Assembly: GCF_007989805.1 (NCBI RefSeq) | Contig: NZ_BJUB01000004.1 | Span: 186,001 to 250,000, forward strand | Direction: 5' to 3' | DNA length: 64,000 nucleotides | From: Cellulomonas xylanilytica | GTDB lineage: Bacteria; Actinomycetota; Actinomycetes; Actinomycetales; Cellulomonadaceae | Shown here: positions 52,457-61,031 of the stretch, piece after piece | Layout of the letters: every line of letters begins with the position of its first letter | Position numbering within the stretch: position 1 is the first letter of the stretch | Notes under the pieces: generated by a model | What the model was told of the DNA's origin: nothing | Databases searched by the model: none | What the model saw: the letters and a program-made list of their open reading frames with translations, nothing else | Program-made: the position numbers and the translations under genes

Positions 52457-53599
52457 ATGCGCGCAGTCGTCTACAACGGTCCCCGCGACGTCACCGTGAC
52501 GGAGGTCCCCGACCCGCGGATCCAGGAGCCGACGGACGTGATCGTCCGCATCACGACCACGAACATCTGCGGGTCGGACCTCCACATGTACGAGGGTCGG
52601 ACGAACGTCGAGCACGGCACGGTGCTGGGCCACGAGAACATGGGGGTCGTCGCCGAGGTCGGTCCTGCGGTGACCCGGGTGCGCGTCGGGGACCGGGTCA
52701 GCGTCCCGTTCAACATCGCGTGCGGCACGTGCCGCAACTGCCTGCACGGGTGGACCTCGTTCTGCCTGCGCACCAACCCCACCCCGGGCGTGGACGGTGC
52801 CGCGTACGGCTACGCGAACATGGGTCCGTACCCCGGCGGGCAGGCCGAGGCGCTGCGGGTCCCGTTCGGGGACGTGAACCTGCTCGAGCTCCCCGAGGGC
52901 ACGGACCACGAGAACGACTTCACCATGCTCAGCGACATCTTCCCCACCGGCTGGCACGGCACCGAGCTCGCCGGCATGGCACCGGGTGACGACGTCGCGG
53001 TGTTCGGTGCCGGCCCCGTCGGTCTGATGGCGGCGCACAGCGCCCTCATCCGTGGCGCCTCCCGCGTGTTCGTCGTCGACAAGGAGCCTGACCGGCTGGC
53101 GCTCGCGGACAAGATCGGCGCCCTGCCCGTCGACTTCTCCGCCGGCGACCCGGTCGAGCAGATCATGGACGCCACCCTGGGCCGGGGCACCGACTGCGGC
53201 GTCGAGGCCGTCGGCTACCAGGCGCACGACCCGTCCGGCGACGAGCACCCCGAGCTGGTCCTGGACAACCTGGTGCAGGTGGTGCGCAGCACGGGAGGCA
53301 TCGGCGTGGTCGGCGTGTACGTGCCGCAGGACCCGGGCGCAGCGACCGAGGGCGCCAAGGAGGGGCGGGTCGCGTTCGACTACGGGACGTTCTTCTCCAA
53401 GGGCCAGCACATGGGCACGGGGCAGGCGCCGGTCATGCGCTACAACCGCCAGCTGCGCGACCTGATCGTCGCGGGCCGGGCCCACCCGTCGTTCCTGGTC
53501 TCGCACGAGCTCAGGCTCGACGACGCGGCCGACGCCTACGCGCACTTCGACGCCCGCGAGGACGGCTGGACGAAGGTGCTGCTGCACCCCGCGTCGTGA
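52457..53599 (+). CDS. Zinc-dependent alcohol dehydrogenase, glutathione-independent formaldehyde dehydrogenase-like
   Basis: The product has 380 residues of the medium-chain dehydrogenase type. Catalytic zinc ligands lie in NICGSDLHMYEGR and LGHENMG. Structural zinc is bound by four Cys in CGTCRNCLHGWTSFC. The NAD motif is AVFGAGPVGLMAAHSA. The internal VGYQAHDPSGDEHPELVLDNL insertion and FFSKGQHMGTGQAPVMRYN are typical of FdhA-like enzymes. It oxidises formaldehyde or related aldehydes and alcohols. GGAGAGG precedes the ATG. Formaldehyde produced by the amine oxidase at 28.4 kb is a possible but unproven substrate source. Confidence 0.87.
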   Translation: MRAVVYNGPRDVTVTEVPDPRIQEPTDVIVRITTTNICGSDLHMYEGRTNVEHGTVLGHENMGVVAEVGPAVTRVRVGDRVSVPFNIACGTCRNCLHGWTSFCLRTNPTPGVDGAAYGYANMGPYPGGQAEALRVPFGDVNLLELPEGTDHENDFTMLSDIFPTGWHGTELAGMAPGDDVAVFGAGPVGLMAAHSALIRGASRVFVVDKEPDRLALADKIGALPVDFSAGDPVEQIMDATLGRGTDCGVEAVGYQAHDPSGDEHPELVLDNLVQVVRSTGGIGVVGVYVPQDPGAATEGAKEGRVAFDYGTFFSKGQHMGTGQAPVMRYNRQLRDLIVAGRAHPSFLVSHELRLDDAADAYAHFDAREDGWTKVLLHPAS

Positions 53600-53636
53600 C
53601 CGGCGGACCCCACCGCGGTACCGCACAATCGTCCGC

Positions 53637-54914
53637 GTGACCGCACCGGACGAGCCGACGCCCCTCCCGCCGACCCGCCGCCGACCGGACGGTGCCACCG
53701 GTGCGACCCGTGCCACGCTGATCCTCGGCCTGGTCCTGGCGCCGCTCCTGCTGGCGGCGGTCGTCGGGATGCTCCTGACCTGGCCGCAGGACGACGGCGC
53801 GACCGGTCAGCGGGCGGGGCTCGTCGACGTCGGCGTCGAGCACGTCACCGCGACGGTCACCGGCACCCGGGCGCAGCAGTGCGAGTCCACCGTCGAGGAC
53901 CGGCTGCCGGACGGCTCGCAGCCCGACCAGGTCCCGTGCCTGAAGGTCCTCGCCACCGTCACGTCGGGCGCCGAGTCGGGGCGCGACATCGAGGTGTGGG
54001 CCACCCCCACGCTGACCGCCTCCGACGTCCCGGACGGGACGCGGATCGTCGTGCAGCACTACCCGGCGGCCGACGGTGCCCCGGAGACGTGGGCCTGGTC
54101 CGACTTCGCCCGCGGTGTCCCGCTGGCCACCCTCGCGCTGGCGTTCGTCGTGGTCACGGCGCTGGTCGCCGGGTGGCGGGGCGTGCGCGCGATCGTCGGC
54201 CTGCTCCTGGCGTTCGTGGTGCTGTGGCAGTACGTGCTGCCGGGGCTGATCGCCGGGGAGAACGCCATGGTGCTGGCGCTGTGCGCGTCGGCGGTGATCA
54301 TGGCCGTGGTGCTGTACCTCGCGCACGGGTTCTCGCTGCGCACCAGCACGGCGCTGCTCGGCACCCTGACCGGCCTCCTGCTGGTCGGCGCGCTGGGCGC
54401 CCTCGGGGCCGACGCGGCGCACCTCAGCGGCGCCACGACCGAGGAGGACTACCGCCTGGCGGGGCTCCTCGGCGACAACGGGGCGGCCGCGCTGCGCGGG
54501 GTCTTCCTGTGCGGCGTGGTGCTCGCCGGGCTCGGGGTCCTCAACGATGTCACCATCACCCAGGCCTCGGCCGTGTGGGAGCTGCGCGCCGTCGACCCGC
54601 GTGCGACGTGGCAGGGCCTGTTCACGGGTGGGATGCGGATCGGCCGGGACCACATCGCGTCGACGATCTACACCATCGCCTTCGCGTACGCCGGTGCCTC
54701 GCTGCCCGTCCTGCTGCTGCTGCAGATCTACGGGCTCCCGCTGGGTCAGACCCTGACCAGCGGGCAGTTCGCCCAGGAGATCGTGCGCACCCTGGCGGGT
54801 GCCATCGGGCTCATCCTGGCGATCCCGTTCACCACCGCCATCGCGGCCGTCGTCGCCCACGCGCAGGCACCGGCGGACCTGCGCCGGAGCTCAGGGCACA
54901 GTCACGTCCACTAG
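53637..54914 (+). CDS. YibE/F-family membrane protein (first paralogue)
   Basis: The product has 425 residues. After one N-terminal helix there is an extracytoplasmic domain (about 60-160) and then seven or so helices. The most conserved part is LNDVTITQASAVWEL followed by GMRIGRDHIASTIYTIAFAYAGA. The function of YibE/F is unknown. CACAAT seven bases before GTG 53637 suggests leaderless transcription. The 3' end overlaps that of a convergent paralogue by 24 bp. Confidence 0.88.
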   Translation: MTAPDEPTPLPPTRRRPDGATGATRATLILGLVLAPLLLAAVVGMLLTWPQDDGATGQRAGLVDVGVEHVTATVTGTRAQQCESTVEDRLPDGSQPDQVPCLKVLATVTSGAESGRDIEVWATPTLTASDVPDGTRIVVQHYPAADGAPETWAWSDFARGVPLATLALAFVVVTALVAGWRGVRAIVGLLLAFVVLWQYVLPGLIAGENAMVLALCASAVIMAVVLYLAHGFSLRTSTALLGTLTGLLLVGALGALGADAAHLSGATTEEDYRLAGLLGDNGAAALRGVFLCGVVLAGLGVLNDVTITQASAVWELRAVDPRATWQGLFTGGMRIGRDHIASTIYTIAFAYAGASLPVLLLLQIYGLPLGQTLTSGQFAQEIVRTLAGAIGLILAIPFTTAIAAVVAHAQAPADLRRSSGHSHVH

Positions 54915-56075
54915 CTCCGGCTCCCCCTCGGTCGCCGGTGCCGACCGACCGGACCGGACCACCCACGCGGCGATGGCCGTCGTCAGCGGGATGGCCAGCA
55001 CCAGCCCGATGGAGCCGACCAGCGTCCGGGCCACCTCCTCGGCCAGCTCGCCGCTGGTCAGGGCGTCGAGCATGCCGCGGTCGGAGATGCTCACCAGCAG
55101 GACGAGCGGCAGCGTCGCGCCGACGTAGGCGAACACGATCGTGTAGACGGTCGACGCGATGTGGTCGCGGCCGATCCGCATGCCGCGGCCGAACAGCTCC
55201 CGCCACCCGGCGTCGGGCGAGCTGCCGTGGAGCTCCCACACCGCGGACGCCTGCGTGATCGTCACGTCGTTCAGCACACCGAGGCCGGCGATGACCATGC
55301 CGCACAGGAGGATGGCGCTCATCCGCGCCTGCGGGGCGTACGACAGCAGGTCGAGCGCGTACTCCCCCGACAGCCCGGTCAGGTGCGCCGCGCCGCTGGC
55401 CCAGGACGCGAGGAAGCCCGTCGCGACGAGCCCGAGCAGGGTGCCGACGAGGGCCGTCGAGGTCTTCAGCGTGAAGCCGTGCGCCAGGTACAGGACGACG
55501 AACATGATGGCCGACGACGTCACCAGGGCCACCGGCAGGGCCGGCTTGCCCTCGAGCAGCGCCGGGAGCATGAACACCCCGATGACGCCCATCGAGATGC
55601 CGAGCCCGACGAGCGCGGCGACGCCCCGCCACCGGGCCACGGCGACGACCAGCACCGCGAACACCGCGGCGAGCAGCCCGAGCGGCGGACCGCGCACGAA
55701 GTCGGTGAACACCAGTCCCGTCTCCGGCGTCCCCATCGCGCCGAGGTCGGCGGCGATGATCCGGTCTCCCGGGTGGACCTCGGGCAGGTACTCCGGCGGG
55801 ACCTGCACCCACGCGCTCGACCCGTCGGCCGTGGTCACGCGGACCTGCCGCAGCGGGTCGGAGGCCTCCGGGAACACCTCGGCCACGGTCACCGTCGGGA
55901 AGGTCATGCCCGGCGGCGCCGTGTCCAGGACCGGCCGCTCGCCCGTCGGCCACAGCACCCACGCACCGACCAGGGTGACCAGCAGGGCGGGCACCAGGAT
56001 GGCCGTGAACACCCGGCGCGCGTGCCGACGGACCTGCGGCGAGGCCGGGACGCCGTCGTGGGTGTGCGCGCTCAT
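54891..56075 (-). CDS. YibE/F-family membrane protein (second paralogue)
   Basis: The product has 394 residues with the same layout as its neighbour: N-terminal helix, outer domain with VQVPPEYLPEVHPGDRIIAADL, then a helix bundle containing LNDVTITQASAVWELHGSSP and GMRIGRDHIASTVYTIVFAYVGATLP. The two proteins share the core motifs but differ in the outer domain, so this looks like an old duplication in inverted orientation. GATCCT six bases before ATG 56075 suggests a leaderless start. Confidence 0.88.
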   Translation of the reverse strand: MSAHTHDGVPASPQVRRHARRVFTAILVPALLVTLVGAWVLWPTGERPVLDTAPPGMTFPTVTVAEVFPEASDPLRQVRVTTADGSSAWVQVPPEYLPEVHPGDRIIAADLGAMGTPETGLVFTDFVRGPPLGLLAAVFAVLVVAVARWRGVAALVGLGISMGVIGVFMLPALLEGKPALPVALVTSSAIMFVVLYLAHGFTLKTSTALVGTLLGLVATGFLASWASGAAHLTGLSGEYALDLLSYAPQARMSAILLCGMVIAGLGVLNDVTITQASAVWELHGSSPDAGWRELFGRGMRIGRDHIASTVYTIVFAYVGATLPLVLLVSISDRGMLDALTSGELAEEVARTLVGSIGLVLAIPLTTAIAAWVVRSGRSAPATEGEPELVDVTVP

Positions 56076-56221
56076 CGCCCCAGGATCCGTCGGCGCGCCC
56101 CGCGACCGGGCCGGGACACGCCGTCGCTCGCACTCCGGGAGCGCGGTGTCACGTCCCGCCGTCCCGTGCGGTCGAAGAGACGACCAGCGCGTCGCTGGTC
56201 ACCGACACCGGAGGTTCACCC

Positions 56222-56968
56222 ATGAGGATCGTCGTCATCGGCGGCACAGGGCTCGTCGGCTCGAAGCTGGTCACGCTGCTCGCCGCGCAGGGCCACGAGG
56301 CCGTCGCCGCGTCGCCCGGCACCGGCGTCGACACGCTGACGGGCGACGGCCTGGCCGACGTGCTGGTCGGCGCCGACGTCGTCGTCGACGTGTCGAACTC
56401 GCCGTCGTTCGAGGCGGCCGCCGTCCTGGAGTTCTTCGAGACCTCGACCCGCAACCTGCTGGCCGCCGAGGCGGTCGCGGGCGTCCGCCACCACGTGGCG
56501 CTGTCGGTCGTCGGCACCCAGCGCCTCCCCGAGAGCGGCTACTTCCGCGCGAAGATCGCGCAGGAGCAGCTCATCGAGACCTCCACGATCCCGTACTCGC
56601 TGGTGCACGCGACCCAGTTCTTCGAGTTCGTCGGCGGCATCGTCGACTCCGCGACCGACGGCTCGACGGTGCGGCTGGCCCACGTGCTCATCCAGCCGAT
56701 GGCCGCCGACGACGTCGCGGAGGCGCTGCGGGACGTCGCGCTCGGCGCTCCCACCCACGGCCGCGCCGACATCGCGGGGCCCGAGCGGTTCCGGCTCGAC
56801 GACCTCGGACGCCGCTTCCTCGCGGCGCGCGACGACCCGCGCGAGGTCGTCACCGACCCGACCGCCACGTACTTCGGCGCGACGCTCGACGAGGACACGC
56901 TGGTCCCGGTCGGCGAGGCCGCCCTGGGCCGCACCCGCCTCGAGGACTGGGCGGCCCCTCGACGCTGA
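56222..56968 (+). CDS. NAD(P)-binding SDR-family protein (NmrA/atypical SDR)
   Basis: The product has 248 residues. The cofactor motif is VVIGGTGLVGSKLVTLLAAQGH, then VVDVSNSPSF, HVALSVVGTQRLPESGYFRAKIAQEQLIE (active-site-like YFRAK) and YSLVHATQFFEFVGG. This atypical SDR group is often encoded beside SigJ-type sigma factors, as here with a 22-bp gap to the chosen sigJ start. GGAGGTTCACCC precedes the ATG. The substrate is unknown. Confidence 0.86.
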   Translation: MRIVVIGGTGLVGSKLVTLLAAQGHEAVAASPGTGVDTLTGDGLADVLVGADVVVDVSNSPSFEAAAVLEFFETSTRNLLAAEAVAGVRHHVALSVVGTQRLPESGYFRAKIAQEQLIETSTIPYSLVHATQFFEFVGGIVDSATDGSTVRLAHVLIQPMAADDVAEALRDVALGAPTHGRADIAGPERFRLDDLGRRFLAARDDPREVVTDPTATYFGATLDEDTLVPVGEAALGRTRLEDWAAPRR

Positions 56969-56990
56969 GGCGACCCCTATGTTGGGTCGG

Positions 56991-57917
56991 GTGACCAGCG
57001 ACACCACGGACAACCCGAGCGCGCCGGCCGCCGGGCGCAACGCCAACGTCCCGGACTCCGACCTGGCCGCGTTCGAGGACGTGCGCCCGCGGCTGTTCGG
57101 CATCGCCTACCGGATGCTGGGCAGCGTCGCGGAGGCCGAGGACGTGGTGCAGGACGCGTGGCTGCGGTGGCAGGGCACGGACCGCCGCGTCGTGCGCAAC
57201 CCCGCGGCGTTCCTCACCACCACCACGACCCGGCTCGCCATCAACGCGACGACCTCGGCGCACGCCCGGCGCGAGACGTACGTCGGCCCCTGGCTCCCGG
57301 AGCCCGTGGACACCACCGCGGACCCCGCGCTGGGGGCCGAGCGGGCCGAGGCGCTCGAGCTTGCGGTGCTCCTCCTGCTCGAGAAGCTGGGGCCGACGGA
57401 GCGTGCCGCCTACGTGCTGCGGGAGGCGTTCGGGTACTCCTACCGGGAGATCGCCGACGTCCTCGAGATGTCGGAGGTCAACGCTCGCCAGGTCGCCCGC
57501 CGGGCGCGGGAGCACCTGGAGTCCGGGCGCTCGGCTCCCGCCTCCCCCGCCCGGCATCGCCGGCTGCTCGAGTCCTTCGTCGCGGCTGCCCGGGTCGGGG
57601 ACCTCGACGGGCTGGAGCGCCTGCTCGTCGACGACGTCGTCGTCCGGCCGGACGGCGGCGGCGAGGTGCACGCCTCCCGCGTCGAGCTCGTGGGCGCCGC
57701 GCGCACCGTCACGTTCCTCGACAACGTCCTGCGCAAGTACTGGCAGGCCTCCACGCTGCGGATCGTCGAGGCCAACGGGGGCGCCGCCCTGCTGGTCACG
57801 TCGGCCGCCGGCGAGCCGCAGGCGGTCGTCGCACTGGACGTGTCCGACCGCGGGATCGAGCACGTCTACATCGTCGTGAGCCCCAGCAAGCTGCGGCAGT
57901 TCGCGCCCGCCGCCTGA
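56991..57917 (+). CDS. sigJ: ECF sigma factor of the SigJ type with C-terminal SnoaL-like domain
   Basis: The product has 308 residues. Region 2 is LFGIAYRMLGSVAEAEDVVQDAWLRW, region 4 is GYSYREIADVLEMSEVNARQVARRAREHL, and a SnoaL/NTF2-like domain (about 190-300) takes the place of a separate anti-sigma factor. The start GTG 56991 lies seven bases after TATGTT, a good -10 for leaderless mRNA; an in-frame ATG at 56979 lies inside that -10 and is less likely. SigJ factors respond to oxidative stress in mycobacteria. The target genes here are unknown, and the SDR gene upstream is a candidate. Confidence 0.87.
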   Translation: MTSDTTDNPSAPAAGRNANVPDSDLAAFEDVRPRLFGIAYRMLGSVAEAEDVVQDAWLRWQGTDRRVVRNPAAFLTTTTTRLAINATTSAHARRETYVGPWLPEPVDTTADPALGAERAEALELAVLLLLEKLGPTERAAYVLREAFGYSYREIADVLEMSEVNARQVARRAREHLESGRSAPASPARHRRLLESFVAAARVGDLDGLERLLVDDVVVRPDGGGEVHASRVELVGAARTVTFLDNVLRKYWQASTLRIVEANGGAALLVTSAAGEPQAVVALDVSDRGIEHVYIVVSPSKLRQFAPAA

Positions 57918-57964
57918 CGGTGTCACGTCCGGGCGTCCTGCACGGTCGAGAGGGTGTGACACAG

Positions 57965-59281
57965 ATGCGCAGGATCGTGATCGTCGGTGGTGGCTACGCG
58001 GGCTTCTACGCCGCGTGGAACCTGGAGAAGAAGCTGCGTCCGGACGAGGCGGAGATCATCGTGATCGACCCCCGCCCGTACATGACGTACCAGCCGTTCC
58101 TGCCCGAGGTGATGGCCGGGTCGGTCGAGGCCCGCCACGCCGCGGTCTCGCTGCGCAAGCACCTGCGCCGCACCACGGTGGTCGCGGGCGAGGTGACCCG
58201 GGTCGAGCACGCGCGCCACGCGCTGCAGGTCCGCCCCGCCGACGGCGACCCCGTCGAGATCTCCTACGACGTCGTCGTCATCACCGCCGGCGCGGTCACC
58301 CGTACGTTCCCCATCCCGGGCATCGCGGAGCACGCCATCGGGATGAAGCACGTCGAGGAGGCCGTCGCCATCCGCGACACGCTCCTCACGTCGTTCGACC
58401 GCGCGTCGGTGCTGCCCCCTGGACCCGAGCGCCGGCGGCTCCTGACCGTCACGTTCGTGGGTGGCGGCTTCTCGGGGGTCGAGGGGTTCGGTGAGCTGCT
58501 GTCGCTGGCCACCTCGCTGCTGCGCTCCTACCCGGAGCTCTCCCCCGCCGACCTGAGCTTCCACCTGGTCGAGGCGGCGGGTCGCATCCTGCCCGAGGTG
58601 ACCGACGAGCCCGGACGGTGGGTGGTGCAGGCCCTGGAAGCACGGGGTGGCCACGTCCACCTGAACACCCAGCTGGTGTCCGCCGTGGGCGGGCACGTGG
58701 TCCTCTCGACCGGCGAGGCGTTCGACTCCGAGCTGATCGTGTGGGCTGCGGGCAACGCCGCGAACCCGGTGGTCGCGCAGCACACGGACCTCCCGGTCGA
58801 CGAGCGCGGGTTCCTGCGGGTCCGGGCGGACCTGCGGATCGGCACCCCGGACGCCGTCGTGCCCGACGCCTGGGCGGCCGGTGACGACGCAGCGGTCCCG
58901 GACGTCGCCGTCGGGACGCCCGGCGCCCGCACCGTGCCGAACGCCCAGCACGCCGTTCGCCAGGGCAGGCACCTCGCGGCCAACCTCACCGCGGTGCTGC
59001 GCGGCGGGACCCCCAAGCAGTACGTGCACCAGAGCCTGGGCGTCGTGGCCACGCTCGGTCTGGGCCAGGGCGTGTTCCAGTACCGCGGGCTCGTGGTCAA
59101 AGGCTTCCCGGCCTGGGTGATGCACCGCGGCTACCACGTGCTGGCCGTGCCCACGTGGGAGCGCAAGATCAGGGTCCTGGCCGGCTGGCTGGCCGCGGGC
59201 GTCTTCGGCCGGGACATCGTGTCGCTGGCCGGCGTCCAGCACCCCCGGGACGCGTTCGTGCGGGGAGGCGCGCCGCGGTAG
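57965..59281 (+). CDS. ndh: Type II NADH dehydrogenase (NDH-2)-like flavoprotein
   Basis: The product has 438 residues. There are two dinucleotide motifs: IVIVGGGYAGFYAAWNLEKKL for FAD and TFVGGGFSGVEGFGEL (near residue 165) for NADH. LIVWAAGNAANPVVAQHTDL and DAWAAGDDAAVPD follow, and the C-terminal amphipathic region suits membrane attachment. NDH-2 passes electrons from NADH to menaquinone without proton pumping. The ATG follows GAGAGGGTGTGACACAG and lies 47 bp after sigJ, so read-through from sigJ is possible. Confidence 0.87.
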   Translation: MRRIVIVGGGYAGFYAAWNLEKKLRPDEAEIIVIDPRPYMTYQPFLPEVMAGSVEARHAAVSLRKHLRRTTVVAGEVTRVEHARHALQVRPADGDPVEISYDVVVITAGAVTRTFPIPGIAEHAIGMKHVEEAVAIRDTLLTSFDRASVLPPGPERRRLLTVTFVGGGFSGVEGFGELLSLATSLLRSYPELSPADLSFHLVEAAGRILPEVTDEPGRWVVQALEARGGHVHLNTQLVSAVGGHVVLSTGEAFDSELIVWAAGNAANPVVAQHTDLPVDERGFLRVRADLRIGTPDAVVPDAWAAGDDAAVPDVAVGTPGARTVPNAQHAVRQGRHLAANLTAVLRGGTPKQYVHQSLGVVATLGLGQGVFQYRGLVVKGFPAWVMHRGYHVLAVPTWERKIRVLAGWLAAGVFGRDIVSLAGVQHPRDAFVRGGAPR

Positions 59282-59303
59282 TCCGTACTGCCAGGATGAC
59301 CCC

Positions 59304-59966
59304 GTGAGCACACCGGTGCCGGGCCTCGTCGCCCGACGATGGCGCAGCCGGCGGTCCGCCGCGGTGGCGGGGATCGTGTTCGCGGTCCTGCTCATCGCCG
59401 CGCTCGTGATGATGCGGCTCGCCGTCGGGGACGAGACCGTCGGCGGGAGCCCGCTCGACGCCCGCCGACGCGCCCTCGTCGGCCTCGCCCTCGACCTCGT
59501 GCCGTTCGCCGGGATCGCGTTCCTCTGGTTCATCGGCGTCGTGCGCGACCAGCTCGGCGAGGTCGAGGACCGCCTCTTCTCGACCGTCTTCCTGGGCAGC
59601 GGCCTGCTCTTCCTCGCGATGGTGTTCCAGGGCGCGGTCACGGCGAGCAGCCTGGTCGCCATGACGTCCGGCGAGGACCTCGACGCCGGCGTCTGGACGT
59701 TCGGCCGGAGCACCACCGAGGCGCTCGTCTCGGTGTACGCGATGCGGATGGCCGCCGTGTTCACGCTGTCGGTCAGCACGGTCGCCCTGCGTACCGCCGC
59801 CGTGCCGCGCTGGGTCCCGTTCAGCGGCTACGCGGTCGCGCTGGTCCTCCTGCTCGTCGCGGGCCAGCACAAGTGGGCCCAGCTGCTGTTCCCCGTCTGG
59901 GTCCTCGTGCTCAGCGTGGCCATCCTGCTGACGCCCGGACGAGCGCGGACCACCGGGACCGGGTGA
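59304..59966 (+). CDS. Four- to six-helix integral membrane protein of unknown function
   Basis: The product has 220 residues with hydrophobic segments AAVAGIVFAVLLIAALVMM, LALDLVPFAGIAFLWFIGVV, TVFLGSGLLFLAMVFQGAV, VFTLSVSTVALRTAAV, FSGYAVALVLLLVAG and FPVWVLVLSVAILL. A polar loop with DETVGGSPLDARRRA lies after helix one. No family was recognised. CAGGAT six bases before GTG 59304 indicates a leaderless start, so it is separate from the NDH-2 gene that ends 22 bp upstream. Confidence 0.75.
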   Translation: MSTPVPGLVARRWRSRRSAAVAGIVFAVLLIAALVMMRLAVGDETVGGSPLDARRRALVGLALDLVPFAGIAFLWFIGVVRDQLGEVEDRLFSTVFLGSGLLFLAMVFQGAVTASSLVAMTSGEDLDAGVWTFGRSTTEALVSVYAMRMAAVFTLSVSTVALRTAAVPRWVPFSGYAVALVLLLVAGQHKWAQLLFPVWVLVLSVAILLTPGRARTTGTG

Positions 59967-60029
59967 ACCTGGAGATCGCCCGGCCCCAGGCTTCTCCCGG
60001 CGACTTAGCCGCCTCTAACGTGGACAAAC

Positions 60030-60056
60030 CGGACACCGCGACCAGCGCGGTGTCCG
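60030..60056 (+). terminator. Hairpin between membrane protein and small secreted protein genes
   Basis: An 11-bp perfect stem (CGGACACCGCG and complement) with a 5-base loop lies 63 bp after one stop and 20 bp before the next start. It may end the upstream transcript or form a stem in the 5' leader of the secreted protein mRNA. Confidence 0.6.
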
Positions 60057-60076
60057 TCGTCCATCAGGGGGAACTC

Positions 60077-60403
60077 ATGGCACGTCTCCGCATGTCGCTC
60101 ACCGCCGCCGTCCTCGCCGGCGCCGCGCTCCTCACCTCGGCCGGCCCCGCGGCCGCGTGCCGGCTCGACCCGCGGGCCGACCCGACCACGTGGGAGTACG
60201 ACGGCGTGTACGCGTGCACCAAGGCCCCGGTCGGCCACGGTGTGCGCACGTACACCAAGCCGTCGCCGGTGGCGTTCGTGGTGATCAAGACCGGGAAGAC
60301 GTACTTCGTCAGCGAGCTCGGCGACGCCAACGAGGGCGACCGCACCTACACCTTCGACAAGCCCATCCGTTTCGTCATCACCTGCGACTTCACGGACGCG
60401 TAG
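60077..60403 (+). CDS. Small secreted protein of unknown function
   Basis: The product has 108 residues. The signal peptide is MSLTAAVLAGAALLTSAGPAAA with cleavage near AAACRL, leaving a mature part of about 80 residues with three Cys (probably one disulfide plus one more) and a beta-rich YTKPSPVAFVVIKTGKTYFV core. No family was recognised. GGGGGAACTC precedes the ATG. The last 14 bp overlap the end of the convergent DinB-fold gene. Confidence 0.75.
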   Translation: MARLRMSLTAAVLAGAALLTSAGPAAACRLDPRADPTTWEYDGVYACTKAPVGHGVRTYTKPSPVAFVVIKTGKTYFVSELGDANEGDRTYTFDKPIRFVITCDFTDA

Positions 60404-60974
60404 GGCCGCCCCCCGCCTGCCGCGCCGCGGCCTCGAGCCGCTCGCGGTAGGCGGGCCAGCCGATCGAGGGGATGTTCGCGTCGTCGGGGCGTCGGCCGAC
60501 CGCACCGTCGAGGAGCTCGCGCACGATGTCGGCATGGCCCGCGTGCCGGGCCGTCTCCACGCACATGTGCACCAGCATCTGGTGGAGCGTCACCGAGCGG
60601 CGGTCCTCGCCCCACCACGGCACGTCACCGGGCGCGTCCAGAGGCAGCGCGTCGATCGTCGCGTCGGAGTGCGCGGCCGAGAGCTCGTGGAGCTCGATGA
60701 TCCCCTCGCGCGTCTCGTCGGGGGTCGCCCACATGTCCGCGTTGACCTCCGCGGCGTCGTCGAACCACGGCAGCTCGCGCTCGCTCGGTCGCCCGAACAC
60801 CTCGCCGAAGTAGCCGAGCTGGACGCTGGCGACGTGCTTGACCAGCCCGAGCAGGTTGGTGCCCGTGGGCGTCATCGGCCGCCGGACGTCGTACTCCCCC
60901 AGACCGTCGAGCTTCCACAGGAGGCTCGTGCGCTGGAGGCGCAGGTACTCGTGCAGCGTGTCCTTCTCGTCCAT
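60390..60974 (-). CDS. DinB-like four-helix metalloprotein (DUF664)
   Basis: The product has 194 residues. Motifs are LLWKLDGLGEYDVRRPMTPTGTNLLGLVKHVASVQLGYFGEVFG and VTLHQMLVHMCVETARHAGHADIVRELLDGAVG, in which the His residues (VKHV, MCVETARHAGH) form the usual metal triad. Actinobacterial members include thiol-dependent (mycothiol) transferases, but activity here is not assigned. This family is unrelated to DinB polymerase IV at 15.7 kb. Confidence 0.87.
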   Translation of the reverse strand: MDEKDTLHEYLRLQRTSLLWKLDGLGEYDVRRPMTPTGTNLLGLVKHVASVQLGYFGEVFGRPSERELPWFDDAAEVNADMWATPDETREGIIELHELSAAHSDATIDALPLDAPGDVPWWGEDRRSVTLHQMLVHMCVETARHAGHADIVRELLDGAVGRRPDDANIPSIGWPAYRERLEAAARQAGGGPTRP

Positions 60975-61031
60975 CCGGCCACTATGCCGTGCCCCGTGGG
61001 ACTGAAGAGCCCACATGCGTAGGGTCCGGGT

